Positions 25,601 to 35,131 of a DNA stretch of 64,000 bases are shown piece after piece (within the stretch, counting starts at the first letter, position 1; each line of letters starts with the position of its first letter). This DNA is from JBFWUW01 sp050247075 (GTDB lineage Bacteria > Planctomycetota > Planctomycetia > Pirellulales > JBFWUW01). The notes below the pieces were generated by a model. It worked only from the letters and a program-made list of their open reading frames with translations. It made no database searches and was not told the DNA's origin. The DNA lies in contig JBFWUW010000029.1 of the NCBI GenBank assembly GCA_050247075.1, positions 1-64,000 on the forward strand, given 5' to 3'. The translations under genes and the position numbers were made by a program.

Positions 25601-26022
25601 GGCGAGCGAGGGTAGGCAAAACTAGGGCGGGAAAAAACGGCGGGCAACCCATCCATCAATGGCCGCCGATTATAAGCGATGTTGATGGAACAAGCACTAT
25701 AGTTTTCTGACAAAATGTCCGTTTCGGCCGGCCACCTCGTTCAACGATCGCCGACCAGGGTTGTCCGCCGAGGTCGCGCGAATTGTCTGGGCGAACCACA
25801 ATTGGGCGAGGAGGCTCTCGAACACTGCGGCCGGGCAGTGGCTTTTCGGCCAATTTTATTTGACAATCGCAACCTTCCACCGATAGAGTAAACGGTGGAG
25901 AAGGCTCCCCGCCTGCACGTCCGCGGCCCCTGTTTTTCTGGCCCACGGCGGGGATTTTAGTCGGTCGGCCGGACGCTAACGGCGTCCGCAATCTGTACGG
26001 AATTAAGAGGAAAGCAATCGCT
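25601..26022. other. Divergent promoter region
   Basis: This gap separates the minus-strand DUF1501 operon from the plus-strand pilM operon. It holds a sigma70-like promoter for pilM (25860-25889). No gene is supported. Confidence 0.6.
25860..25889 (+). promoter_or_regulatory. Sigma70-like promoter of the pilM operon
   Basis: A perfect -35 TTGACA (25860-25865) is followed after 18 bp by TAGAGT (25884-25889). Transcription would begin near 25896, giving a leader of about 127 nt before pilM. Confidence 0.5.
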
Positions 26023-28101
26023 ATGGCGAGTCAACGACCCATTTGGGGCATCGATATTGGTCAAAGCGCGCTCAAAGCGCTGCGTTGCGTCCCCAGTGAT
26101 GATCCCAACAAAATCACCGCGGACGCCTTCGACTACATCGAGTATCCCAAGATCCTCAGCCAGCCCGAGGCCGATCCGGTCGAACTGGTGCGCGAGGCTT
26201 TGGAAACCTTCTTGTCGCGGAACAGCGTCAAGGGGGATCGCGTGGCGATCAGCGTGCCGGGCCAGAACGGCCTGATGCGGTTTGTCAAATTGCCGCCGGT
26301 CGAATCCAAGAAAATTCCCGATATCGTTAAGTTCGAGGCCAAGCAGCAGATTCCCTTCGCGCTAGAAGACGTGGTGTGGGGCTACCAGACGATGGCCGGC
26401 GGAACCGAGGCCGAGGGATTTGTGTTGGAGACCGAGGTCGGCTTGTTCGCCATGAAGCGCGAACAAGTCGCCAAAGCCCTCCGCCCGTTCAAGGACGCGG
26501 GCATAGAAATTGACATGGTGCAATTGGCGCCGCTGTCATTGTTCAATGTCATGGCGTTCGACCAGATGCCCGACCTGCCGCCTCCCGATCTGTACGACCC
26601 AGAGAACCCCGGCGAGTCGCTGGTGGTGTTGTCGATGGGGACTGACACGACCGACCTGGTGGTGACGAACGGCTTTCGTATCTGGCAGCGCAGCGTGCCG
26701 GTGGGGGGCAACCACTTCACTAAGGCCATGACCAAGGAGCTCAAGCTGACCTTTGCCAAGGCGGAACACCTGAAGCGCAACGCCTCGCACGCGGAAGATG
26801 CCAAGGCCGTGTTTCAGGCCATGCGGCCCGTTTTTTCGGACATGGTTACGGAAGTGCAGCGTTCGATCGGCTTCTTCACCAACATCGACCGCAAAGCCAA
26901 GATCGGCCGTATATTGGCCTTGGGCAACGCCATCAAGCTGCCCGGCTTGCAGCGGTTCTTGGCCCAAAACCTGGGGGTCGAGGTTGACCGGCTGGAGACC
27001 TTCCCCGGCTTGGAAGGGGCCGCCGTCCTCGACGCGCCAACGTTCAAGGAAAACATCCCCGCCTTTGCCGTGGCTTACGGCATGTGCCTGCAAGGCCTGC
27101 GGCCGGTACGGGTTAAGACCAATCTGATCCCGCCGGAAATCGTGCAAGAGCGGCTGATTCGTTCAAAAAAGCCTTGGGCGGTGGCCGCCGCCGCCATGCT
27201 GATGGCCGGATTGGCCTTTAGCTTTTTGGGAAACTACCTGGCCTGGAACTCCGTGCACAAAGATTATTGGGGCACGGGCATGGCCCAGTCAGACTCCGTA
27301 AACACGCAGGCTAGCGGCTTCGTTACAGCCTACAACGGCGAAAAGGACAAATTCAAAAGCACCGAGCGAGTCGGTGCCAATTTGATCCACAACGTCGAGG
27401 GACGCGTGCTGTGGTTGGAAGTCTTGCGCGGCATTAGCGCGGCATTGCCAGTCGGCCCACCGCTGGACATGTCGGAAGATGTGTCGGGGAATCCTTCGCT
27501 GCAGATCACGCAGATTGAATGCCAGCGATTTGAAAAGCTGGAAGACGAGTGGTTCAAGTCTACGTCGCAATTCTATCGCAACCCCAATCCACCTCCCGAA
27601 CCAATGCCGGGTGCGCCCGCCCCCGCTGGCGGCAACGCGGCTGATACCGGCCCCAAGGGACCGGGCTGGGTCTTTCAGTTGGTGGGCCACCACTATCACA
27701 ACGCCAACCGCGGCAACGAGCCGATCGGTATCGAACACGTCTACCAAACTCTCATTAAATCCCTGCATGAGAAAGAGATCAACGGTGTTCCGGTGGGTGA
27801 CTTGGGGATTGGCTACGCCACGATTGTAGATCCGGGGCCCGTCGACATGGATTACATGGTAGAAGTTCCCGACCTGGATGGCGAAGCCCAGCCTGCGGAG
27901 GACAATCAGCGCGGTGCCGGCGGCTTGGGCAATTTTGGCATCGGCGGCGGTGCCGGTCGAAAAGAGAAAAAAAACATGCGCAAGCAGCCGCGGTTTGATT
28001 TCGTGGTCCAGTTTAGCTGGATCGAAACACCCAAGAATAAGCGCAATCCAACTCCGTCTGCACCCGCTGCCGACCCGGTAGCTGCACTGCCGGCCCGTTG
28101 A
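26023..28101 (+). CDS. pilM: PilM-like actin-fold protein fused to a PilN-like membrane part
   Basis: The 692-residue protein starts with an actin-like PilM domain (about 1-370): WGIDIGQSALKALRC, KGDRVAISVPGQNGLMRFVK, VGLFAMKREQVAKALRPFKD, LVVLSMGTDTTDLVVTNG, GRILALGNAIKLPGLQRFL. PilM normally ends near residue 350 and is cytoplasmic. Here a membrane helix follows (about 385-407, AVAAAAMLMAGLAFSFLG), then about 285 residues outside the membrane, as in PilN, PilM's usual partner. A PilM-PilN fusion is inferred from order and topology. The start has a good ribosome site (AGAGGAAAG). It leads an operon with two unknown membrane proteins and presumably forms the alignment platform for the pilus genes at 41.9-59.6 kb. 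Confidence 0.85.
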   Translation: MASQRPIWGIDIGQSALKALRCVPSDDPNKITADAFDYIEYPKILSQPEADPVELVREALETFLSRNSVKGDRVAISVPGQNGLMRFVKLPPVESKKIPDIVKFEAKQQIPFALEDVVWGYQTMAGGTEAEGFVLETEVGLFAMKREQVAKALRPFKDAGIEIDMVQLAPLSLFNVMAFDQMPDLPPPDLYDPENPGESLVVLSMGTDTTDLVVTNGFRIWQRSVPVGGNHFTKAMTKELKLTFAKAEHLKRNASHAEDAKAVFQAMRPVFSDMVTEVQRSIGFFTNIDRKAKIGRILALGNAIKLPGLQRFLAQNLGVEVDRLETFPGLEGAAVLDAPTFKENIPAFAVAYGMCLQGLRPVRVKTNLIPPEIVQERLIRSKKPWAVAAAAMLMAGLAFSFLGNYLAWNSVHKDYWGTGMAQSDSVNTQASGFVTAYNGEKDKFKSTERVGANLIHNVEGRVLWLEVLRGISAALPVGPPLDMSEDVSGNPSLQITQIECQRFEKLEDEWFKSTSQFYRNPNPPPEPMPGAPAPAGGNAADTGPKGPGWVFQLVGHHYHNANRGNEPIGIEHVYQTLIKSLHEKEINGVPVGDLGIGYATIVDPGPVDMDYMVEVPDLDGEAQPAEDNQRGAGGLGNFGIGGGAGRKEKKNMRKQPRFDFVVQFSWIETPKNKRNPTPSAPAADPVAALPAR

Positions 28102-28206
28102 TGGCACGAACTTTGATGGCCTGCATGGGCCTGGCGACATTTTCTTGAATAACAGGCCTGAAGAAGGCCCAACACAACAACCCGCAAGCACAGACGAGCA
28201 ATATTT

Positions 28207-29856
28207 ATGGACGCTCAACAGGTTCTCACGCAAGTCAAGAAGCACCATTTTTGGATCATCAGCGCTATCGTCGTGGTGGTGGTCACGGTCTGCTGGTATT
28301 TGGCGGTCGGCACGCTGATGGATGGGTACAAGTCGGGCGCGGCGGTGATCGACGGCAAATACGCCCAAATGACCAAGGTCAGCGGCACCCCTAATCACCC
28401 CAATGAGAAGTTCGCCGAGGGGGTCAAGGCGGAACACGCCGTGTTGCAAAAAGCCACGCTTTTGGCTTGGGAGAAGCTCTTTGCCGAACAGAAGGAAGTG
28501 TTGGTCTGGCCCGAGATTGGCAACGCCGAATTCATCCGAGTCGTCCCCAATCTCAAGCCAGAAGAAGAGATTCCGGCCCGGCTGCGCGAGCAGTACATGA
28601 ACTTCATCCGCGACTATATCCCCAAGGAAATGTTCGCCATCGTCGATATGCGCGACCTGGTGGAGGTTAAGCGCCGCGGAGCCGATCGTGGCGGCCGGCG
28701 GCCGGGCGGTCCCATGGCGGGCGGAGCCGCGGGTGGGGCCTTGATGGGCGGCAGTGGACAGCCCGAAGGCATGGAGTATCGGGGACTTGTGTCCTGGGAC
28801 AAGAACCATCGCTCCAAACTGCTCGACAACTACACCTGGCGCAGCTTGCCATCCACCAAACAGGTCCGCTATGCACAAGAAGACTTGTGGATTTACGAGG
28901 CCATGTTGCGGGTCATCGCCAAGACAAACGAAGGCGTTACCGAACACATGTTTGCCAACGTCAAACGCATCAACGCCCTCGATCTGGGTGCCGAGGCCAG
29001 CAAGGCCTACAACAGCAGCCTGAAAGGGGCTAGTAGCTCCGGGATGGGCGCGGCCCTAGCTGCTGCACCAGGCGCTGCCCCGGGTACGCCCGGTGCCAGT
29101 GCGGCGGGAACCGCCCCCACTTCCGCCGATGAACTGCTCGACGACTTACGCTTTGTCGACGACAAGTACGTACCGCTGCCGGCGGGTGCCAATCCGCCTT
29201 ACGCCGAGTTCAAGAATATCCCAGTCCGATTCTCGTTAATCATCAATCAAAACAAAATTACCGACCTACTGGCGCATTGCGCCAATTCGCCGTTGGCCAT
29301 CGAAATCCGCCGCGTGCGGGTGAATCCGGGTCCCGGCGGAATTTTCAAGGCCGAAGGGCCGTCCATGGGTGCCAGCTCCAGCCCGACCGCCGGCGGCCCG
29401 CGGGGTGCTAGTGGTCCGGTAGGGGCCGCCGCCAAGCTCCAGGCATCGCAGGGCGGCAGCGGCCGCGACCAAGCCAGGCAAGCCCGCGGCGCGGGCGGAG
29501 AGACCGAAATCAGCGGTAACGATGTGGAACTTGAAGTCTTCGGACTGGTGTACATCTTTAATCAACCTGACCGCGCCAAGCTGGGTGCCGGCAGCGAAAC
29601 GCCGGTTGTACCCCCTGCCGACCCGGCTGCGGCGCCGGTTGATCCGGCTGCGGCTCCTGGCCAGGATCCCGCCGCGCAGCCTGCCCCCGCCGACGACCAG
29701 CCCGCGGCCGTGCCGCCTGAAGGTGTCGCCCCCGCGGACGGCGCAGCGCCGGCCGATCCGGCAGCCGGAGATGCCCCCGCGGACGATCCAGCCGCGGACG
29801 ACGCTGCTACACCCGCGGACGCCACCGTCGATCCGCCCGCCGCGCCAGACCCGTAG
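28207..29856 (+). CDS. Unknown single-pass membrane protein in the pilM operon (PilO position)
   Basis: The 549-residue protein has a short cytoplasmic start, a membrane helix (about 14-38, FWIISAIVVVVVTVCWYLAV) and a large exported region. A Gly/Ala-rich linker (about 160-185) divides two globular parts; a second part (about 315-460) has IPVRFSLIINQNKITDLLAHC and a beta-rich end, ELEVFGLVYIFNQPDR. The last 80 residues are Pro/Ala/Asp low complexity. N-terminal topology and gene order resemble PilO, but I see no clear PilO signature, so the assignment is positional. Confidence 0.7.
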   Translation: MDAQQVLTQVKKHHFWIISAIVVVVVTVCWYLAVGTLMDGYKSGAAVIDGKYAQMTKVSGTPNHPNEKFAEGVKAEHAVLQKATLLAWEKLFAEQKEVLVWPEIGNAEFIRVVPNLKPEEEIPARLREQYMNFIRDYIPKEMFAIVDMRDLVEVKRRGADRGGRRPGGPMAGGAAGGALMGGSGQPEGMEYRGLVSWDKNHRSKLLDNYTWRSLPSTKQVRYAQEDLWIYEAMLRVIAKTNEGVTEHMFANVKRINALDLGAEASKAYNSSLKGASSSGMGAALAAAPGAAPGTPGASAAGTAPTSADELLDDLRFVDDKYVPLPAGANPPYAEFKNIPVRFSLIINQNKITDLLAHCANSPLAIEIRRVRVNPGPGGIFKAEGPSMGASSSPTAGGPRGASGPVGAAAKLQASQGGSGRDQARQARGAGGETEISGNDVELEVFGLVYIFNQPDRAKLGAGSETPVVPPADPAAAPVDPAAAPGQDPAAQPAPADDQPAAVPPEGVAPADGAAPADPAAGDAPADDPAADDAATPADATVDPPAAPDP

Positions 29857-29951
29857 GAATTGCGCTTGGATTGCCAAGTTCCCGGCCCACAAGACGATAT
29901 CACTGAACCCAACCACGTTGCTCAGCAAGCCCAGGCCATCAGGAGGCTGCC

Positions 29952-31790
29952 ATGAAACTTAACGGCGAGACGATTAAGTCTTTCTTTTTGCATCACGGCG
30001 AAAAGCTGGTATTTGCCGCCGTGGCCGCCGTCTTGGTGGGCGGGGGGTATGCGCTGGTGACGCACGAGTCGTATCAAAAGACCCCGCAATCATTGGTCCA
30101 GGCCAGTGAATCGGCCCGCAAGTACGTGCAAGAAGTGACTTGGGACGCCGCCCGCGAGCAAGTCGTGGTGGTCGATCCCAACAAGGCCATCGACAACGAC
30201 CGGCCCAAGCTCGATCCGAAGGACTGGATTCTTGTTACGGCTCCAACGTCTGGAGGCGAAACCATCGGCAAAGCCCGGCCGCAGCCCGAACTGCTAGCCC
30301 CGATCGAGTTGGAGGTCACCTATGGCTTTGGGCCGATTGCCTTGATGCCCAAAGAGAAAAAAGGGGGCAAAGGGCGCGGCCCTGGCCAGTTGCGGCCAGG
30401 CGCGGCTGGGCCGGGGAGGGGAGGTTCGGGCAAGAAGGGTACGGCTGGCGTCGATGTCCCCGCGAACAGTGATATTAGCGGTTACCACTATGTTTGCCTG
30501 CGGGCTGTCGTTCCCGCCAAGGACCAATCCACGGCCTTCGCCAGGGCATTTCTTGGCGCTCGATTCACCGACCCCAAGACCGACGAAGTCCGTTACGAAA
30601 ATTTTGTCGTCGAGCGTGCCAAGGTCGATCCCGACGATCCGGCCAAGCTGGACTGGCAGCCGATCAAAACGGTGGAAGTCAGCAAGGTAGAACGCTGGCC
30701 CAAGACCGCCCGCGAGGTCGTTCCCTATGAGGCACTCGATGAAAAGCTCACTTCGCCGCTCCCTCCGCTGCTAACACGCGATTGGGGCTTTGAAGTTGCC
30801 CACTCGCGCTGGCCCATTATGCAAGACGAATCGCAATTGGACGAAGAAGAAGCGGAAGAGGAGGATGCGGAGGACGAAGACGAAGACGAAGACGAAGAGG
30901 ATATGGACGACGAAGAGGACGAGCCAGCCGCGGCGGCCCCACGACGGCCTCGCGGCGGTGGGCGCGGTGCGGGCGGAGGTGGTCCCGGCATGGCGGGAGG
31001 GCCAGCCGGCATGGCGGGGCCTGGCATGCGCAACACGGGCACACCGCATGGCACGGGGCACGCGGCCGATGAGGATTTTCTGTTCCGATTCTTCGATTTC
31101 ACCGTCAAGCCTAAAGAGCATTACGTTTATCGCATCGCTCTCAAGCTCGCCAATCCCAACTACGGCCTGCACCGGCGGCATCTGGAAGATCCCGATCTCG
31201 CCAAGGACCGCCTGATTACCGGTCCCGCCAGCGGACCGTCGCGGACCATCGAGATTCCCAGCGAAATGTACTTCCGTGCGGCCGAGGCCAAGCCCGCGCG
31301 TGGCTCGAACGAGCCGTACATCAAGGCCATGGTGGTGGTGCTGGATAACGACTTGGGCATTCTGGTCAGCCACAAACAAGACAAAGTCGTCCGCGGACAA
31401 GTCTTGGACTTTGCCAAGGAACTGAAGTCGGTCGAAAACCCCAAGACCGGTGAGTGGGAGGAGAAGGAATACGACTTTACCTCTGGCGCGGTCTTGGTAG
31501 ACATGCGGGGCGGATCGCCGCTGCCCATTCCCGGCCGCGGACGCAGCAAGGTTAGCGAGCCTGGCGAAGGCCTCTTCCTGGACAAGAACGGCGTACTGGT
31601 CACGCACGGCGAATTGCTCGAAGCTCCCGAGTTCGCGGAATTTGGCGCGGCTGTGGATGAAGACGATACGTCGGAAAGGCCTGGCGCGCTAGGCACGCCG
31701 GGCGGTGCGGAGATGCCCAATGCACCCGGTGCACCGCTGAATCCCTTCGACGAGGTCAACCCCAAGGCACCCACGCGCGGCAATCGCTAG
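29952..31790 (+). CDS. Unknown single-pass membrane protein in the pilM operon
   Basis: The 612-residue protein has one N-terminal helix (about 18-36, KLVFAAVAAVLVGGGYALV) and an exported remainder. A strongly acidic run of Glu/Asp (about residues 295-325) precedes a Gly/Arg/Pro-rich linker, then a C-terminal domain starting about 375 (FLFRFFDFTVKPKEHYVYRI). Gene order would place it where PilP or another inner-membrane linker sits, but no family is recognised. GGAGG lies six bases before the ATG. It is the last gene of the operon. Confidence 0.7.
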   Translation: MKLNGETIKSFFLHHGEKLVFAAVAAVLVGGGYALVTHESYQKTPQSLVQASESARKYVQEVTWDAAREQVVVVDPNKAIDNDRPKLDPKDWILVTAPTSGGETIGKARPQPELLAPIELEVTYGFGPIALMPKEKKGGKGRGPGQLRPGAAGPGRGGSGKKGTAGVDVPANSDISGYHYVCLRAVVPAKDQSTAFARAFLGARFTDPKTDEVRYENFVVERAKVDPDDPAKLDWQPIKTVEVSKVERWPKTAREVVPYEALDEKLTSPLPPLLTRDWGFEVAHSRWPIMQDESQLDEEEAEEEDAEDEDEDEDEEDMDDEEDEPAAAAPRRPRGGGRGAGGGGPGMAGGPAGMAGPGMRNTGTPHGTGHAADEDFLFRFFDFTVKPKEHYVYRIALKLANPNYGLHRRHLEDPDLAKDRLITGPASGPSRTIEIPSEMYFRAAEAKPARGSNEPYIKAMVVVLDNDLGILVSHKQDKVVRGQVLDFAKELKSVENPKTGEWEEKEYDFTSGAVLVDMRGGSPLPIPGRGRSKVSEPGEGLFLDKNGVLVTHGELLEAPEFAEFGAAVDEDDTSERPGALGTPGGAEMPNAPGAPLNPFDEVNPKAPTRGNR

Positions 31791-32191
31791 GATTGCTGAC
31801 GAGAGCGGATTATCAACCGCGGCGTTTCCGGGATCGGATGGTCCAAGCGGCCTGTTGTTTACACATAACTCTGGCAGCGGCCTGGGGCGAAAGCTAGCCA
31901 GGAGGTGGTGAGGTCTTGCATGCGGCGCTGGCCTCCCCAGATCGGTTGTGGTAGCCGCCGAGTTGAGCGAGCAGCTTCATAACCTCGGAAAGCCGAGGCG
32001 GAGACTTTGCAACGGTTGTTTCCTGACGACAAGCCAGACTGGCTTCCATTCAGCGTCGTCGATCACGGCCACTAAAGGTAGCGTCCCGGCTCCCTGAATG
32101 CCTATCGTCACGGTATGGATAGCCGTTCAACGCTGTCAGAGGCAGCAACTACAGTCATATGCGGCTGCGGGGCGGTTTCCCATTCGATACC
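31791..32191. other. Gap between convergent genes holding a transposase relic
   Basis: Apart from the IS4-like remnant on the minus strand (31859-32072) nothing is recognised in this gap. No terminal inverted repeats or target duplication could be identified. Confidence 0.6.
31859..32072 (-). pseudogene. IS4-family transposase C-terminal remnant, frameshifted
   Basis: Three minus-strand reading frames in succession give parts of an IS4-type transposase end: VAVIDDAEWKPVWLVVRKQP, then PPRLSEVMKLLAQLGGYHNR, then WGGQRRMQDLTTSWLAFAP ending at TAA (31859-31861). The LGGY and the final RMQDL...W.AF pattern are typical of the last 70 residues of many IS4-group transposases. At least two frameshifts separate the pieces and the rest of the gene is missing, so it is inactive. 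Confidence 0.65.
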
Positions 32192-34507
32192 CTAGCGGCT
32201 TTCGACCTTGGCCCAGAAGGGGTGCAGGCGGTCACCGCGCGAGCGGACATCTTCCAGTAGCACGCTCGACTCTGGCTGAATGAACGATTCGCGGGTGATT
32301 TTGGAACCGTTGAACGTCACCTGCGACCTACGCTTAAAGTCGATCAATTCCGGCGTCAGCCAGACAATCACGCTCTTGGCACCCGCCGATATCGTTAGCG
32401 TGTTGTTTTCATTGATACGGCCCTTCATGACCGCTTCTCGCGTGCCGCGTGTCGGCGGCCACTCGTCCACCATGGCTTTGTCGGGCAGGCCCGATGCCTC
32501 CAGCCACCAGAAGAAATGGTCAGTCTCGCGCATTGTCACGCACTCAAACTCCTTGGGGTAGAAGTCCCTTCGCGTGCGGCCCATCCAGTCGAACAGGTTC
32601 AAAATCTCGTCGGAGAAATGCTCGTGCCCGCGGCCCAGGAATTCGGCGATAATGATCGGAAAGCCATACCGAAAGTAACGGTCCAATTCGGCATAGTTGA
32701 CCACCGTCTTGTCGCCGTCTAACTCGCCACAGACAAAATAGATGGGAAGATTGCGGGCATTCTTGTAGTAGCGGGCGATGAATTTATCCGAAAGGGCCAC
32801 CACCGGAATCACGCCGGCCCACAGATCGGGATGTGCCAGGCCGATATCCCAGGCGGCGGTTCCCCCCATGGAATGGCCCGACAGGAAGACATGGTCCGTG
32901 TCGATGGAAAAACGGCGGCAGGCATCGCGCAGCGAGGCCAGCACGCAGGCATGTTCACGCGCTGAAAACTCGTATTCTTTTTGATGGTCGCGGGCCCAGC
33001 GGGGAGCGATCGTGATGTAGCCATGACGGGCGGCTTGCCCGCGAGGCAGGCCGTCCTCACCGCGCGAGCCAGCCCACCAATCGACTTGCTGTTGAGGCAT
33101 CGTACCGGCGCCGTGCAGCGTGACAACAGCCGGATAACTGCGGTAGGGGCTGTACTCGGGGGGTAACTGCACCAAGTAAGAAATCGGTGTTTCGTCCCCC
33201 TGCACCGATAGTTCCAACTCATAAAAGCCGGGGACTTCGGGCGTGGGCGTGGCCAATGGCGGCGTCATGTGGGCCAGCAGCCCCGCCAATGTCTCTGGGT
33301 CAGAGCCTTCCTTGGATTCCAACCCTTTGAGGATCTTTTCGCGTTCGACGATCGTCTCCACATTCATGTACTTGACGACTTCGTCGCGAACATCGTAGGT
33401 CGAAAGGGCTACCGACAAATTGCGGCCCGAGGCGTTTGATCCCAGCAGCCAGCCGCTGACTGCCAGAGCCAGCTTTTCCTCGGCGAGCAGCTTTTCGTCG
33501 CCTTGGGCTTGCCGATAGGCGGCAAAGCGGTCGAGCGTGTGGATATTAAGGTTCGACTTGATCTCCTGGACGATCGGCTCCAAACGCGACTTTTGGGCGG
33601 CATCCGCCACTTGTTCCACATGCCCGTCGATGGCCTGCACCACCTGTTGCCCCAGCGTTTGCAGGCCGTTGTACTCGGTCAGCTTCTCGCGGACCTCTTG
33701 CAGAATCTCGCCAGCGACATCGTCCGACGGAAAGTGCTCCAAAATGGAGTACGCCAACTGGTGCCGGCCGGCCGAGGCATAGACATCGGCCTCGCCCAGC
33801 AGGCGGCGGGCACCCATCTGCGCCAGAGATTGCCGGGCCGGCTTGAGCTGCGCGGCCTCTTCGGGAAAATCGGCCAGCACGGCGTCTAGCTCGTCCTTGG
33901 CATCGCGAGAGCGTTCGCTTTGCAGATACAGCCGCACGATCTGCAGCCGTTGGTTGATGTTTTTTGGATCGATGTGGGTATGCAACACCTTGCTGAGCGT
34001 GTCGCGCGGAATGGAACTGGTGGCCAGGCGGGTTTCCCAGATAAAGTCCTTCAACGAAACGGCCTCGGTCCAGGTGGGAGTAATCGTCGTAATGCCTTGA
34101 ATGACGTTGATGATGCCCGTCGCATTGACCAGATCGATCCGCCGGCGGCCAAAGTCGTCAAACGCACCTAGCTTGGCTATGGGGCCAATCGCGGCAATTT
34201 TTCGGCCGTTTTCTGGCACGGATTGGCGAATGATAAACCGCTCTTGCCGCTCGCCGGCGTCCCCCTCTTTGACCTCTTGAATCATCTTTTGCGGAATAAA
34301 GTACCGCCGCAGCCCGTCGTCGATGAGCACGATGGAACCGGGCGCCTGCTTCCCCTTGTTCTTGAGGCTATCGAGCTGGCCGATCTTGCCCTTGATTGTG
34401 CGACCGTCCTTGAGCGTCAGCGTGGCTGACTGCGCTGTGGCCCATGGAAACGCCAGCAAGCATGCGGCGACGATACAAGTTCCTAGTCCAAGGCCATTTC
34501 GCGACAT
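32192..34507 (-). CDS. Exported alpha/beta hydrolase with long N-terminal region
   Basis: The 771-residue protein has a signal peptide (about 1-28). A small beta-rich segment follows (LTLKDGRTIKGKIGQLDSL), then a long helical region with TPR-like character (about 140-420), then an alpha/beta-hydrolase domain (about 440-690). The nucleophile elbow GHSMGGTAAW puts Ser at about 543; likely Asp and His partners lie in CGELDGDKT (about 594) and GRGHEHF (about 626). The domain resembles PHB-depolymerase or LpqC-type esterases and dienelactone hydrolases. The substrate is unknown. ATG 34507 is chosen because it begins the signal peptide. Confidence 0.8.
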   Translation of the reverse strand: MSRNGLGLGTCIVAACLLAFPWATAQSATLTLKDGRTIKGKIGQLDSLKNKGKQAPGSIVLIDDGLRRYFIPQKMIQEVKEGDAGERQERFIIRQSVPENGRKIAAIGPIAKLGAFDDFGRRRIDLVNATGIINVIQGITTITPTWTEAVSLKDFIWETRLATSSIPRDTLSKVLHTHIDPKNINQRLQIVRLYLQSERSRDAKDELDAVLADFPEEAAQLKPARQSLAQMGARRLLGEADVYASAGRHQLAYSILEHFPSDDVAGEILQEVREKLTEYNGLQTLGQQVVQAIDGHVEQVADAAQKSRLEPIVQEIKSNLNIHTLDRFAAYRQAQGDEKLLAEEKLALAVSGWLLGSNASGRNLSVALSTYDVRDEVVKYMNVETIVEREKILKGLESKEGSDPETLAGLLAHMTPPLATPTPEVPGFYELELSVQGDETPISYLVQLPPEYSPYRSYPAVVTLHGAGTMPQQQVDWWAGSRGEDGLPRGQAARHGYITIAPRWARDHQKEYEFSAREHACVLASLRDACRRFSIDTDHVFLSGHSMGGTAAWDIGLAHPDLWAGVIPVVALSDKFIARYYKNARNLPIYFVCGELDGDKTVVNYAELDRYFRYGFPIIIAEFLGRGHEHFSDEILNLFDWMGRTRRDFYPKEFECVTMRETDHFFWWLEASGLPDKAMVDEWPPTRGTREAVMKGRINENNTLTISAGAKSVIVWLTPELIDFKRRSQVTFNGSKITRESFIQPESSVLLEDVRSRGDRLHPFWAKVESR

Positions 34508-34729
34508 GCAGGGCTCCCAAAAAGTACGAGCCATAAGATGTGAATAACGGTACCGAGGCCAGACCGACCGGGCCCGTTCATTTCATTGTGCCCCTGTACG
34601 GCTGTAAGTCAATGATAGCTCGCGGTTTGCCGCACTTGCCGCCCATGGTTGACAAGCCTTGAAGATGCCTGCTACGTTCGCGGCTATCCACCGGGGGCTA
34701 ATTTCCATCTCAACCGAACGCCAACAACC

Positions 34730-34963
34730 ATGTTGCGACGCACGCTGCCACTTTTGGTCGGGCTGGCCGCTGGCCTGCCGGTGGTGATTTGCGTGCTGGC
34801 CGGGCTGGCCCGGTTGATGGCGGGCCTGGGCGATACAACCGGCGCGATTGTCATAGACCGCCTGGCCCTGGCGGCGGGTGCCGTGTGGATCGTCGGGCTG
34901 ATCTTTCTGGTGATTACGCAAGGCATCGACGCCATCAACCGCGGCCGCCCACCCGAAGAGTAG
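34730..34963 (+). CDS. Small two-helix membrane protein
   Basis: The 77-residue protein contains two hydrophobic spans (about 5-28, TLPLLVGLAAGLPVVICVLA, and 45-64, LALAAGAVWIVGLIFLVITQ) joined by a short loop, with a charged C-terminus. No family is recognised. ATG 34730 is preferred over an upstream ATG at 34649 because the hydrophobic protein begins here. A TGTAGGAGG repeat fragment begins only four bases after the stop. Confidence 0.6.
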   Translation: MLRRTLPLLVGLAAGLPVVICVLAGLARLMAGLGDTTGAIVIDRLALAAGAVWIVGLIFLVITQGIDAINRGRPPEE

Positions 34964-35131
34964 CGCTGTAGGAGGCGGTTTGCTTTCCGACCGGCCGGAA
35001 GAGGCCGTATCCAACGGCGGCAATCTTTTCTCTCCGCGCCAAATAGTTGCGGAGCGCTAATCCATTCGTAATACTTTTGTTTTCAATTCAACTCGCCGTT
35101 CATGGGCGATTCAGGGCGGAGTGCGGACGTG

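Noticed and set aside
27289..28947. 552-codon minus-strand open frame across pilM and the next gene
   Set aside because: It crosses two well-supported plus-strand genes and their gap, and shows no domain; a GC-bias shadow.
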